Shown here piece after piece: positions 15,889-24,278 of a DNA stretch of 64,000 nt. The stretch spans positions 1-64,000 of the forward strand of contig JAFXXK010000006.1 in NCBI GenBank assembly GCA_017542305.1, given 5' to 3'. Under the pieces are notes generated by a model that saw only the letters and a list, made by a program, of their open reading frames with translations, ran no database searches and was not told where the DNA came from. Source of the stretch: a bacterium. GTDB lineage: Bacteria > Cyanobacteriota > Vampirovibrionia > Gastranaerophilales > Gastranaerophilaceae. How positions within the stretch are numbered: the first letter of the stretch is position 1; each line of letters starts with the position of its first letter. The position numbers and the translations under genes were made by a program.

Positions 15889-17106
15889 GTGGAAAATTTC
15901 GTGTCAGATATCTTCGCAAAGAAAGATGAAACCCAAACAAGTTCAACATCGGATTTAAGTAATAGAACCGGCGTAAATCCTACAAAGATTAAGGTAGTAG
16001 GTGTCGGCGGCGGCGGCGGAAATGCCGTTAACAGAATGATTAAGTCAGGACTTTCAGGTGTAGAGTTCTGGTTAATGAATACAGATTTACAGGTTTTGGA
16101 ATACGGTCAAACCAAAAATAAAATTCAGTTAGGTGCTAAATCTACAGAAGGTCTTGGTGCCGGCGGGGATCCTTCCGTTGGTGAAAAGGCTGCTGAAGAA
16201 GCACAACAGGAAATTACAGAAGCTTTAGACGGCGCAGATATGGTATTTATTACTGCAGGTATGGGTGGCGGAACAGGTACAGGTGCTGCTCCTATTATTG
16301 CTAAAATAGCTAAAGAATTAGGTATTTTGACCATCGCAGTTGTTACAAAACCGTTTTCTTGGGAAGGTCGTAAAAGACAAAATCAGGCTAACCAAGGTTT
16401 GGATAAATTAAGAGAATCAGTAGATGCAGTTATTGTTGTTCCTAACGACAAATTGCTTCAGGTTGTTGACAGATCAAGCAACGTATCTTTAACAGAATCT
16501 TTCTTAATTGTTGACGAAGTTCTGTTGAGAGGTGTTCAGGGTATTTCTGATATCATTACAATTCCGGGACTTATCAACGTTGACTTTGCAGATGTTAAGA
16601 CTGTTATGCAGGGTTCAGGTTCAGCATTAATGGGTATCGGTCGTGCTCAGGGCGAAGGCAGAGCTGTTAAAGCTGCTGAAATCGCAATTAATTCTCAGTT
16701 GTTAGAATCTTCAATCAACGGTGCAACAGGGGTTATCGTTAATATTACAGGCGGACCTGATATGGGCTTGCACGAAGTTTCTGATGCTGCAAGTATTATT
16801 CACGATGCTGTTACTGATGATGCAACGGTAATTATCGGTACTTCAGTTAACGAAAATATTCAAAATGAAATTAATGTTACGGTTATTGCAACAGGGTTTG
16901 AGGTTAAGAAAAATGTGGATATGCCAAAACATGACTTGTCCGCAAGCAGAATTAATCCGGCAGACTTCTTTGCTAACCAGAATTTCTCAAGTGGTTTAGG
17001 TGCTTCAGCTAGTACTAATGCAAGTACTACACCGAGAAGAACTTCTATTCCTCAGGTTTCATCAAATTTCACTAATATTGAAATTCCTGATTTCCTGAAG
17101 AAGTAA
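15889..17106 (+). CDS. ftsZ: Cell division protein FtsZ
   Basis: Tubulin-like GTPase that forms the division ring. After a 30-residue polar extension come [22 protein letters not shown], and the GTP-binding signature GGGTGTG at residues 126-132. Further on are the NxxxxxD-type T7-loop region ([14 protein letters not shown]) and an intact C-terminal peptide [10 protein letters not shown] that binds partners such as SepF. At 405 residues it is of standard length. The start is GTG with AGAGGT 8 bases upstream. It has its own terminator. Confidence 0.98.
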   Translation: MENFVSDIFAKKDETQTSSTSDLSNRTGVNPTKIKVVGVGGGGGNAVNRMIKSGLSGVEFWLMNTDLQVLEYGQTKNKIQLGAKSTEGLGAGGDPSVGEKAAEEAQQEITEALDGADMVFITAGMGGGTGTGAAPIIAKIAKELGILTIAVVTKPFSWEGRKRQNQANQGLDKLRESVDAVIVVPNDKLLQVVDRSSNVSLTESFLIVDEVLLRGVQGISDIITIPGLINVDFADVKTVMQGSGSALMGIGRAQGEGRAVKAAEIAINSQLLESSINGATGVIVNITGGPDMGLHEVSDAASIIHDAVTDDATVIIGTSVNENIQNEINVTVIATGFEVKKNVDMPKHDLSASRINPADFFANQNFSSGLGASASTNASTTPRRTSIPQVSSNFTNIEIPDFLKK

Positions 17107-17130
17107 TAAAATGAGGAGTATGAAAAATGT

Positions 17131-17156
17131 AAGGCGGTTTTTATACCGCCTTTTTT
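17131..17156 (+). terminator. Terminator of ftsZ
   Basis: AAGGCGGT and ACCGCCTT pair around TTTTAT, followed by a T run. Confidence 0.9.
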
Positions 17157-17171
17157 ATGTAAAATTATAAC

Positions 17172-17205
17172 AAAAATACCGCCTCAAAACAGGCGGTATT
17201 TTTAT
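17172..17205. terminator. Terminator of the ferritin gene (bidirectional)
   Basis: AAATACCGCCT and AGGCGGTATTT pair around CAAAAC, with A and T runs on both sides. On the minus strand it lies just beyond the ferritin stop codon. Its stem shares the ACCGCCT core with the ftsZ terminator. Confidence 0.85.
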
Positions 17206-17220
17206 TTTTGTCTTAAATTT

Positions 17221-17730
17221 TTATCCGATTACAGGCGGATTAAATACTCTTGCAGCGAGTTCTTTATCCAAAGAAAGAAGTGCCTGAGAGTCGTTGCCGA
17301 TAAGTTTCAGAGTAGCTAAAACTCCGCCAACGCTTTCTTCTTCTTCAACCTGTTCTTTAATATACCAGTTTAAGAAGCCGAGAGCTGCACGGTCTTTTAC
17401 TTCATCCGCAACATCTGCTAAACCGTTAATCAAAGCGGTAACGTGTTCTTCGTGTTTAAGAATTTGTTCGAAAACAGCTAAAGGTGATGCCCAGTCTGTT
17501 TCGGGAGCATCGATAGCTTTCAGTATAACTCTGCCGCCTCTTGCGTTAACATAATCAAACATACCCATAGCGTGAGCGTGTTCTTCCTGTACCTGAATAT
17601 CCATCCAGTTTACAAAACCTTTAAGGTTTAATGTTTCAAAGTAAGCTTTCATTGAAAGATACAGGTATTCGGAATATAATTCCGCATTAATTTGGTCGTT
17701 AAACGCTTTTTCCATTTTTTCACTAATCAT
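17221..17730 (-). CDS. ftnA: Bacterial non-heme ferritin
   Basis: Iron-storage protein: 24 subunits form a shell and oxidise Fe(II). The 169-residue product has all ferroxidase ligands at the positions usual for bacterial ferritins: E17, E50, H53, E94 and Q127. No heme-binding methionine typical of bacterioferritin is evident. GGAGAG precedes the ATG. It is transcribed alone, between the HAD gene and the shared terminator region of ftsZ. Confidence 0.95.
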   Translation of the reverse strand: MISEKMEKAFNDQINAELYSEYLYLSMKAYFETLNLKGFVNWMDIQVQEEHAHAMGMFDYVNARGGRVILKAIDAPETDWASPLAVFEQILKHEEHVTALINGLADVADEVKDRAALGFLNWYIKEQVEEEESVGGVLATLKLIGNDSQALLSLDKELAARVFNPPVIG

Positions 17731-17751
17731 AGTTTTCTCTCCTTTTATAAA

Positions 17752-18543
17752 CTATACACTACAAAATTTTTCTATTGCTTTTACAAAACCGTCATTGTCT
17801 ATTGTATCGGTAACGTAATTCGCAACGGATTTGAGTTCATCTGTTGCGTTACCCATTGCAACCGCAATGCCGCCTACTTTTAGCAGTTCGATATCGTTAT
17901 TTTGGTCGCCGATACATAAAATTTCATCTTTTTTTAATCCCCAATAATTTTGCAAAAACTCAACGGCACAGGATTTTTTTGCTTCGCTGTTGGATATTTC
18001 ACAAAAATACGGTGTAGATTTGACTATATATAGCTCGGGCATTAATTCTTTCAAATAATTTACCCAGCTCGTAACCCTCTGCGCATCGTCAAAATCTATT
18101 GCAAGAATTTTGTTTACATTTTTGATTTCAAGACTGTCAAAACCACAAACTTTATATGGGATAAAACGTTCGCCCGTATATCTTTTTATTGCGATATTGT
18201 CGTTTTCAACATACAAAACGTCATCCATATAGAGATTAATATGGACATCATTGTCTTTTGCCCATTTTATTACTTCTTTTGCTCTTTCGGGATTAAGAGT
18301 TTTTTCGTACAAAGTTTTTCCGTTCTGTTCTTTTATAAGTCCGCCCTGATAAGACACTATCGGGGTTGTTAAGTCGAGCTTTTGGGCTAATTTAAGTGCG
18401 GCAAGGTGCATTCTGCCCGTAACCAATACTACCTTAACTCCTTTGCCGCTTAATTTTTTAATACATTCAATTACGGCAGGACTAAATTGAAAACTTTCCC
18501 CTAAAATTGTTCCGTCAATATCTGTTGCAACAAGTTTTATCAT
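17752..18543 (-). CDS. Cof-type HAD-IIB phosphatase
   Basis: Haloacid dehalogenase-type hydrolase of the Cof/YbjI subgroup, which usually dephosphorylates sugar phosphates or flavin and pyridoxal phosphates. Visible motifs are DIDGT with the nucleophile D8 and acid D10 (motif I), VLVTGR (motif II), a lysine in the later half, and GDQNNDIELL (motif IV). A C2B-type cap lies between motifs II and III. I chose the ATG at 18543: it shares its A with the TAA of the NUDIX gene (TAATG), and AGAGG is 9 bases upstream. A longer start at 18570 overlaps the NUDIX gene without reason. Substrate unknown. Confidence 0.9.
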   Translation of the reverse strand: MIKLVATDIDGTILGESFQFSPAVIECIKKLSGKGVKVVLVTGRMHLAALKLAQKLDLTTPIVSYQGGLIKEQNGKTLYEKTLNPERAKEVIKWAKDNDVHINLYMDDVLYVENDNIAIKRYTGERFIPYKVCGFDSLEIKNVNKILAIDFDDAQRVTSWVNYLKELMPELYIVKSTPYFCEISNSEAKKSCAVEFLQNYWGLKKDEILCIGDQNNDIELLKVGGIAVAMGNATDELKSVANYVTDTIDNDGFVKAIEKFCSV

Positions 18544-19067
18544 TAGTGCAGTCCTCTTAAAATTGCACAAAGAGTTTTGGCATCATTAATTTCACCGGAT
18601 TTGATTTTCAGCATTACTTCCGGAATTGTAATTTCCATTGCCTGAATAATTTCACCGTCATCGGGATGTTGTCCGACAAAAGTTAATTCTTCCGCTTTAT
18701 AAAGATACAGTTTTTCATCGCAAAATCCGGGAGTTGTATTTATATGCCCCAGAGAAATCCATCTGTTTGCAATATATCCTGTTTCTTCTTCCAATTCACG
18801 TTTAGCGGCGATGTCAGGATCTTCCCCTTTTTCAAGTTTTCCTGCAGGAAGTTCCAGAACAGTTTTCTTTATGGGGTAGCGGAACTGTTTTACAAGCAGT
18901 AGGGTCATAGGATCCTTCATCGCAAGAATAACGACTCCGCCCGGATGACGGGCGACTTCCCTAAAAGATTTTTGACCGTTTGCAAGCTCTATTTCATCTT
19001 TTTCAACTGTAATGACTTTTCCGTCATATACAACTTCCGACGATAATGTTTTTTCCTCAAAATTCAT
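18543..19067 (-). CDS. nudF: NUDIX hydrolase, ADP-ribose pyrophosphatase type
   Basis: A complete Nudix box GX5EX7REUXEEXGU spans residues 76-98 (G76, E82, R90-E91, E94-E95, G97). The upstream block VVILAMKDPMTLLLVKQFRY and the LELPAGK start of the box are characteristic of ADP-ribose pyrophosphatases. At 174 residues it is slightly short of the usual 200. It probably is cotranscribed and translationally coupled with the HAD phosphatase. An extended -10 TG-C-TAGAAT (19074-19079, minus strand) is 6 bases before the ATG, so the message looks leaderless. Confidence 0.88.
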   Translation of the reverse strand: MNFEEKTLSSEVVYDGKVITVEKDEIELANGQKSFREVARHPGGVVILAMKDPMTLLLVKQFRYPIKKTVLELPAGKLEKGEDPDIAAKRELEEETGYIANRWISLGHINTTPGFCDEKLYLYKAEELTFVGQHPDDGEIIQAMEITIPEVMLKIKSGEINDAKTLCAILRGLH

Positions 19068-19073
19068 ATATGT

Positions 19074-19079
19074 ATTCTA
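19074..19079 (-). promoter_or_regulatory. Extended -10 box of the NUDIX gene, leaderless layout
   Basis: Minus-strand TG-C-TAGAAT ends 6 bases before the ATG at 19067. Confidence 0.55.
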
Positions 19080-19123
19080 GCATAAAAATTCAATATAAAA
19101 CATAATTACAAAAGTTAAAAACG

Positions 19124-20956
19124 TTACCCGTTGCGTTGGAACCAGCTTGCAAGTTCTTTATGCGGGATAATTTTGTTTATCGGACGACCGTGTGGGCAGG
19201 TGTATGGCATTTTTGTAGTGCGCCATTTTTTGATAATTTCCTGCATTTTCCATAATGACAATTTTTCACCTGCTTTAACTGATGCCTTGCAGGCGGTTGT
19301 TTTCAGAATGTGTTCTTCCAGTCCGTCAATATCTCCCTCTATATTTTCAAGAATGTCGGTTAATATCTCTTTCGGATTTACTTTTGCCAGCAACTGCGGC
19401 ACTTTTCTGAAGGTTAATTCGTTGTCCGATGTAAATTCTATTCCGTATCCGAAGCGTTCAAATTTATCCAAATTCTCTTTTATTATAGCGGCTTCGGTTG
19501 ATGATACATGTAAAATATCGGAAATAAATAATAATTGCGAGGCGACTTCTTTTTCGCTTTTGAGTTTTTCGTAATTATATCTTTCTTCCGCAATATGCTG
19601 ATCAACTATTTCCAGCCCGTCCTCAAGTTCAATAAGGATATATGTGTTTTTGTACTGTCCGACAATTATATCCTCAGGCTCCGGTGATTGTTCTGTAGTG
19701 TTGAAAAACTGGGCCTGATTTGCGTTTGCGGTTTGATTAAAATTATGTTTCACCTCAAAGTTTTCGGGAACATACATTTCATCTTTGCCTTTGTTATAAA
19801 ATACATCCAGAGGCTTTTCCTGTTGCCCTGCAATATACAGGCTGGGACGGCTTGTATTTTGAGGAGGTTCTTGTCCACTAAACATATCAAGCACGTTGCT
19901 CTCTTTGGGTTTATCATCCTCAGGGGTCGGGTAATAATTCGGCGACGGAGTTTCTCTGGGTACTTCTTTAAAATTGGTTAAACCGCCAAGAACTCCCGCC
20001 ATAATAAAATTAAATACCTGATTTACGTTTTTATAACGAACCTCTTTTTTCGACGGGTGAACATTTACATCAACATCCGAAGTTGGCATCTCAAGATTAA
20101 GAACTACAAACGGATATTTGCCGTTAGCCATCAAATCCCTGTATGCCATATCTATAGCTTTTTGGAATGTCGGGCATTTTACTGTTCTTGAATTTATATA
20201 GATATGATAATCCTTTTTACTTGAGCGTGTAAAATCGGGTGTGCTTACAAATCCGTAAATTTTCAGTCCGGCTAAATCGTCTGTTTTTAAAACTTCTTTC
20301 AGGTTATCTGTGACTGTATTGGAAAAAATTTCTTTCAAATTACGTTTCAAATCACCCTGAGCAGTAGTTTTGAGTATTGTTTTCCCGTTCTTTTTCAGCT
20401 CAATTGATATATCGGGATGAATTATAGCCAATGCCTGAACTATTTCCTGAATATACGAAAATTCCGTATTCGGGTTTCTCAGAAATTTTAACCTTGCGGG
20501 GATATTGTAGAACAGGTCTTTAACGTCCATAATTGTACCAACGGCACAACCGATAGGAACTTGTTTTACTTCGGAATTTTCGCAGGTTACTTTTGTTCCG
20601 TTATCAAAATCCTTTGTTCTTGTCGTACAAGATAGTTTTGCAATGGAAATTATACTTGACAGAGCTTCCCCTCTGAATCCGAGAGTATCAATATCAAACA
20701 AATCTTCTTCGTTTTTGATTTTGCTTGTAGCATGTTTTGAAAAAGCAAGCAGAATATCATCGGGATGAATGCCCGAGCCATTATCCGCAACTCTGATATT
20801 GCGGCATTCGTTGGTAATTTCAATACTGATTTTTGTTGCCCCTGCATCTATGGAGTTTTCAACAAGCTCTTTTACAACAGATGCAGGTCTTTCAATTACT
20901 TCCCCCGCTGCTATCTGATTTATCAGGTGTTTTGATAATTGTTTAATTCTTCCCAT
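19124..20956 (-). CDS. mutL: DNA mismatch repair protein MutL
   Basis: GHKL ATPase that links mismatch recognition to strand removal. The N-terminal ATPase has ELVENSIDAGA (residues 30-40), DNGSG and GFRGEAL. The C-terminal dimerisation domain carries DQHIAEERYNYE near residue 452, a version of the DQHA(X)2E(X)4E nicking motif with A replaced by I. It also has the late CPHGRP metal-site motif. This suggests the endonuclease-competent type found in bacteria without MutH. The 610-residue length is normal. GAGGGG precedes the ATG. MutS is not in the window. Confidence 0.96.
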   Translation of the reverse strand: MGRIKQLSKHLINQIAAGEVIERPASVVKELVENSIDAGATKISIEITNECRNIRVADNGSGIHPDDILLAFSKHATSKIKNEEDLFDIDTLGFRGEALSSIISIAKLSCTTRTKDFDNGTKVTCENSEVKQVPIGCAVGTIMDVKDLFYNIPARLKFLRNPNTEFSYIQEIVQALAIIHPDISIELKKNGKTILKTTAQGDLKRNLKEIFSNTVTDNLKEVLKTDDLAGLKIYGFVSTPDFTRSSKKDYHIYINSRTVKCPTFQKAIDMAYRDLMANGKYPFVVLNLEMPTSDVDVNVHPSKKEVRYKNVNQVFNFIMAGVLGGLTNFKEVPRETPSPNYYPTPEDDKPKESNVLDMFSGQEPPQNTSRPSLYIAGQQEKPLDVFYNKGKDEMYVPENFEVKHNFNQTANANQAQFFNTTEQSPEPEDIIVGQYKNTYILIELEDGLEIVDQHIAEERYNYEKLKSEKEVASQLLFISDILHVSSTEAAIIKENLDKFERFGYGIEFTSDNELTFRKVPQLLAKVNPKEILTDILENIEGDIDGLEEHILKTTACKASVKAGEKLSLWKMQEIIKKWRTTKMPYTCPHGRPINKIIPHKELASWFQRNG

Positions 20957-21078
20957 CAGAAATACCCCTCAATATAAATTTACCCCAAATAAAATTTCAT
21001 CTAAACGTTTGATTACAAATTTGAAACATTTCTATAAGATTGTAGAGTACAAAAATATAAACAGGGGAGAGGGATAAG

Positions 21079-21951
21079 TTGGCAAGACTAAAAACCAATA
21101 CCAAATTAAAACCGGCTAAAAAAGCGGATTTACAAGTTGTAAAACCCGTCAAGACCACCAAATACAGCGATATTAATCTGAATGAGTGGAAAAATTACGG
21201 ACATGTTAAAACTGATACTCTGTGGGAATTCCCGACCAGACTGAAAGATGGCGGTCATTCAAACGAATACCACGGTAATTATATCCCTCAAATCGCACAG
21301 CAATTATATGAAAGATTTACCAAGAAAAATGATATTGTGCTTGACCTGTTTTTTGGTTCCGGGACTTCCGGAATTGAAGCTATAAATATGAGCAGACGCT
21401 GCATCGGGGTTGAATTAAAAGATGATTTGGCGGAAAAAGTTTCCGAAAAATTTACCCCAAAACAGCTTGTAACCGATGTAAATATCATTTGTGCGGACTC
21501 TGCATCGGAACTTGCAAAAGAAAAAGTTAAGGCAAGACTTGACATTATGGGTGAAGAAAAGGCTCAGCTGCTTATTTTACATCCGCCTTATGATGATATT
21601 ATAAAATTTTCCGATAAGAAGGAAGATTTATCGAACTGCGGTTCAACAGAAGAATTTTACGACCTGTTTGAAAAAGTTGCTAAAAACGGATATGATCTTC
21701 TTGAAAAAGGCAGATTTGCAGCACTTATTATTGGTGACAGTTATAAAAATTCCGAAGTTCAGCCGTTAGGTTTTATGTGTATGGCAAGAATGATGCAGCT
21801 TGGGTTTAAACTCAAAGGCATTATTGTAAAAGATATTCAGGGTAATGAAAGAGCAAAAGGCAAAACGGCTAACTTATGGCGTTACAGAGCTTTAGCAGGT
21901 GGTTTTTATATCTTTAAACACGAATATGTTATGATTTTTCAAAAAGGATAA
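21079..21951 (+). CDS. Solitary N6/N4-type DNA methyltransferase
   Basis: S-adenosylmethionine-dependent DNA amino-methyltransferase. FGSGTSG at residues 92-98 is motif I (SAM binding). HPPY at 168-171 is the catalytic motif IV, with H in place of the usual D, N or S. A region resembling motif X (about residues 66-85, GNYIPQIAQQLYERF) precedes motif I. The order X-I-IV with no large recognition insert makes a compact 290-residue enzyme. The start is TTG with GGGGAGAGGG upstream. No restriction enzyme or specificity subunit is adjacent, so it looks like an orphan methyltransferase. It is followed after 2 bases by the TPR-like gene. Confidence 0.85.
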   Translation: MARLKTNTKLKPAKKADLQVVKPVKTTKYSDINLNEWKNYGHVKTDTLWEFPTRLKDGGHSNEYHGNYIPQIAQQLYERFTKKNDIVLDLFFGSGTSGIEAINMSRRCIGVELKDDLAEKVSEKFTPKQLVTDVNIICADSASELAKEKVKARLDIMGEEKAQLLILHPPYDDIIKFSDKKEDLSNCGSTEEFYDLFEKVAKNGYDLLEKGRFAALIIGDSYKNSEVQPLGFMCMARMMQLGFKLKGIIVKDIQGNERAKGKTANLWRYRALAGGFYIFKHEYVMIFQKG

Positions 21952-21953
21952 TT

Positions 21954-22538
21954 ATGAACAGTTCTGATTATGATGATTTAAAGAATGAATACCAGTCGGA
22001 AATTGCAGATATTGAACTAGGTATCAAAAAAGACTATGAAAATGCATTAGAAGCTATAAAAAGCGGCTCGGCATCTTCTTATGCGTATATTCATGTTGCA
22101 ACAAGTATGCTGGAAGTTCATAAATCAGCCGATAAAAAAGAAATAGACGATTATCTGGAAAAGGGGTTTATTCTTGCCCAAAAAGAACTCAGAGATCCTG
22201 ATAAAAGAGAAGAAGCAAATCTTTCACTTGCGGTTTATTACAAAACCAAAAAAGATTATAAAAAAGCCGCAGAATATTTTTCGGAAGCCGCAATATCTGC
22301 TCCCGAATCTTATTTTTTGCTTGTAGATATACTTACAAAAAATCTTAATGATAAAAAGGGTGCAATTGAAGCTTATGAAAAAGCAAAAGCTGCCGGTGCA
22401 GATGAAACTATTTTAAAACTTATTGAAATGGATATACAATCATGCAAAACGAAATTCCAAAAATTTACGGAATATTTTATAATAGCCGCAGCAATAATTG
22501 CTATAATACTTCTTAGTGTTGTGTATCTGGCTTTTTAA
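21954..22538 (+). CDS. TPR-like protein with C-terminal membrane anchor
   Basis: About 194 residues. Helical pairs from residue 10 to 160 resemble degenerate tetratricopeptide repeats (for example NLSLAVYYKTKKDYKKAAEYFSEA). One hydrophobic helix at 172-193 ends the protein, so it is likely tail-anchored with the repeats in the cytoplasm. It follows the methyltransferase by 2 bases and is probably coexpressed. Its last 26 bases overlap the end of the convergent gene on the other strand. Confidence 0.75.
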   Translation: MNSSDYDDLKNEYQSEIADIELGIKKDYENALEAIKSGSASSYAYIHVATSMLEVHKSADKKEIDDYLEKGFILAQKELRDPDKREEANLSLAVYYKTKKDYKKAAEYFSEAAISAPESYFLLVDILTKNLNDKKGAIEAYEKAKAAGADETILKLIEMDIQSCKTKFQKFTEYFIIAAAIIAIILLSVVYLAF

Positions 22539-24162
22539 AATATTTTTGTCTTATTTTATCAGCTGCAGTTCCCATTTGATTTAATATAACACCGGAAACA
22601 GCACCGAGAGCGAGGGATTTTCCGCCGGAAACCAATTTGGTTGTGGAAATTAGTGATGTTGCAACTGCCCCGACAATAGGAATACCTGATTTAAGTATAA
22701 CTGAAGTCCGCTGTTCTCGGTCTTTTGCATATCCCAAACCGTATGTAATCATTCCGCATGATAATAAGATTGTCAGAACATCCGTAGGCGCTGACCCGAG
22801 TTTTAAATCTCTTACTTTATCAAAAAATTCTGCCATTTCAAGATTTACTGATTTGTCAAAGGAATCTACAGCTTTCTTTATCGATAATTCTGCACCTGAT
22901 TTTACAAATTCAAATGGAGCAATCTTATAATAAATGGACATCATATCCTGGATTTCCCCTGTGGCCTCTTCCTTTGCCAATTCTTCCAGAATTTCGTTTT
23001 GAGTATATTTAATCCTTGAGTATGTCTTTGCTATGGCAGGATCAGAACTTACCGTAATATCGTGATTTTTTAGTTTCTTCAATTCAGTTAAAAAATTATC
23101 TTTACTGTTTTTGTATACTTCGGGATTTTTTATATACCATTTCAGATTCTCTATAATTTCACGCCCCTCAGTATCAGTCTGCGGCAGAATTTCTTCAATA
23201 TTTTTTAAGTGAGTCAGCATCATTTGATTTCGGTTAGCATCATAAGTTAATGCATTTCTTAATATTGCTACATCCCCGGATAATTTTATTTTATCAAGTT
23301 TTATTTGTTCTGCGGCAATAAATGTCTGCCACATTTCTTTTCTTTTGAATTTATTGTTTTTAGTCCAAAAATCTTTAAATGAAACATCCCAAAATCTTGA
23401 ATACAAATCGGATGTTATGTCGCTTATTTCATTATACCTTATCTGCATAGCTTCTTTTGATATAAAGGTCGGGATAATCATTTGAATTATTGCCATGTGC
23501 CCTTTTGCTTCTTCAACCAGTGCCCTTTTTGTATATTTTTTCCCTTTATATTCAACGATTTCATCCGGAGAATTTTTCAGTATGTAGTCATTTAATTCAT
23601 CAATAGATTTATTCATTCTGCCAAAATGTTCAGCGGTTTTCTGGTATGATTTTAAGACAGTTTTCCTCGATAAGTTTTCGAACATGTTGGAAATTCCGTC
23701 GTGAATTTTTCTGGTAGGTTTTGTTTTATACATTAATCGCATAAATAATATGTCTTTTACGGATGTTATGTTATTTATACTTTCTGATTTTTTTATAAAC
23801 GAATTTAATTTATCAATCGAATAGCTGTAAAATTTTGAGGTTTTTGACTCCTGTAAAGAAGACAACTCCAATTTATATTCAAGATACCCTTTCAGTTTAT
23901 TCAGGTATTTTCCGGCATTTTTTTGAAAACCTTTAGACATCATTAACGTACCGGCACCCACAACCAATAATCCAAGGATAGCAGCAGTAGTCATTTTATA
24001 ATTATCATCAGCAGCCGATGGTATGACAACATTATTATAATTCGTTGTACTATCAGGTTTCGTATGAGTGTTTTCAGCTTTTTTGTTTAACGAAAACCTG
24101 CTGAAAACATTTTTATATTTATTGCTGTAGTGACTGTTGTATTCGCGAATACTATTATCCAT
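22513..24162 (-). CDS. Hypothetical helical membrane protein, 549 aa
   Basis: No family recognised. A polar N-terminus (1-55) is followed by a hydrophobic helix at about 58-78, a long charged helical region (80-450), and a hydrophobic C-terminal cluster (about 455-540). The C-terminal cluster has glycine-rich helices such as SGIPIVGAVATSLIS and LALGAVSGVIL. There is no signal peptide. The layout is loosely like that of the unknown protein at 479-1204. It overlaps the tail of the convergent TPR-like gene by 26 bases. Confidence 0.7.
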   Translation of the reverse strand: MDNSIREYNSHYSNKYKNVFSRFSLNKKAENTHTKPDSTTNYNNVVIPSAADDNYKMTTAAILGLLVVGAGTLMMSKGFQKNAGKYLNKLKGYLEYKLELSSLQESKTSKFYSYSIDKLNSFIKKSESINNITSVKDILFMRLMYKTKPTRKIHDGISNMFENLSRKTVLKSYQKTAEHFGRMNKSIDELNDYILKNSPDEIVEYKGKKYTKRALVEEAKGHMAIIQMIIPTFISKEAMQIRYNEISDITSDLYSRFWDVSFKDFWTKNNKFKRKEMWQTFIAAEQIKLDKIKLSGDVAILRNALTYDANRNQMMLTHLKNIEEILPQTDTEGREIIENLKWYIKNPEVYKNSKDNFLTELKKLKNHDITVSSDPAIAKTYSRIKYTQNEILEELAKEEATGEIQDMMSIYYKIAPFEFVKSGAELSIKKAVDSFDKSVNLEMAEFFDKVRDLKLGSAPTDVLTILLSCGMITYGLGYAKDREQRTSVILKSGIPIVGAVATSLISTTKLVSGGKSLALGAVSGVILNQMGTAADKIRQKYFKKPDTQH

Positions 24163-24266
24163 TTGGATTGCTTCCTCAAATTGTTTTAAAGAAAGTTATT
24201 TCAGATAAATATAAATCAAATATTTCTAAAAGTCCATACGTATCTGTATCCTATTAAATTTCATGC

Positions 24267-24272
24267 TAAAAT
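24267..24272 (+). promoter_or_regulatory. Extended -10 box of mfd, leaderless layout
   Basis: TG-C-TAAAAT ends 6 bases before the ATG at 24279. No ribosome site is present. Confidence 0.55.
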
Positions 24273-24278
24273 AGCATT

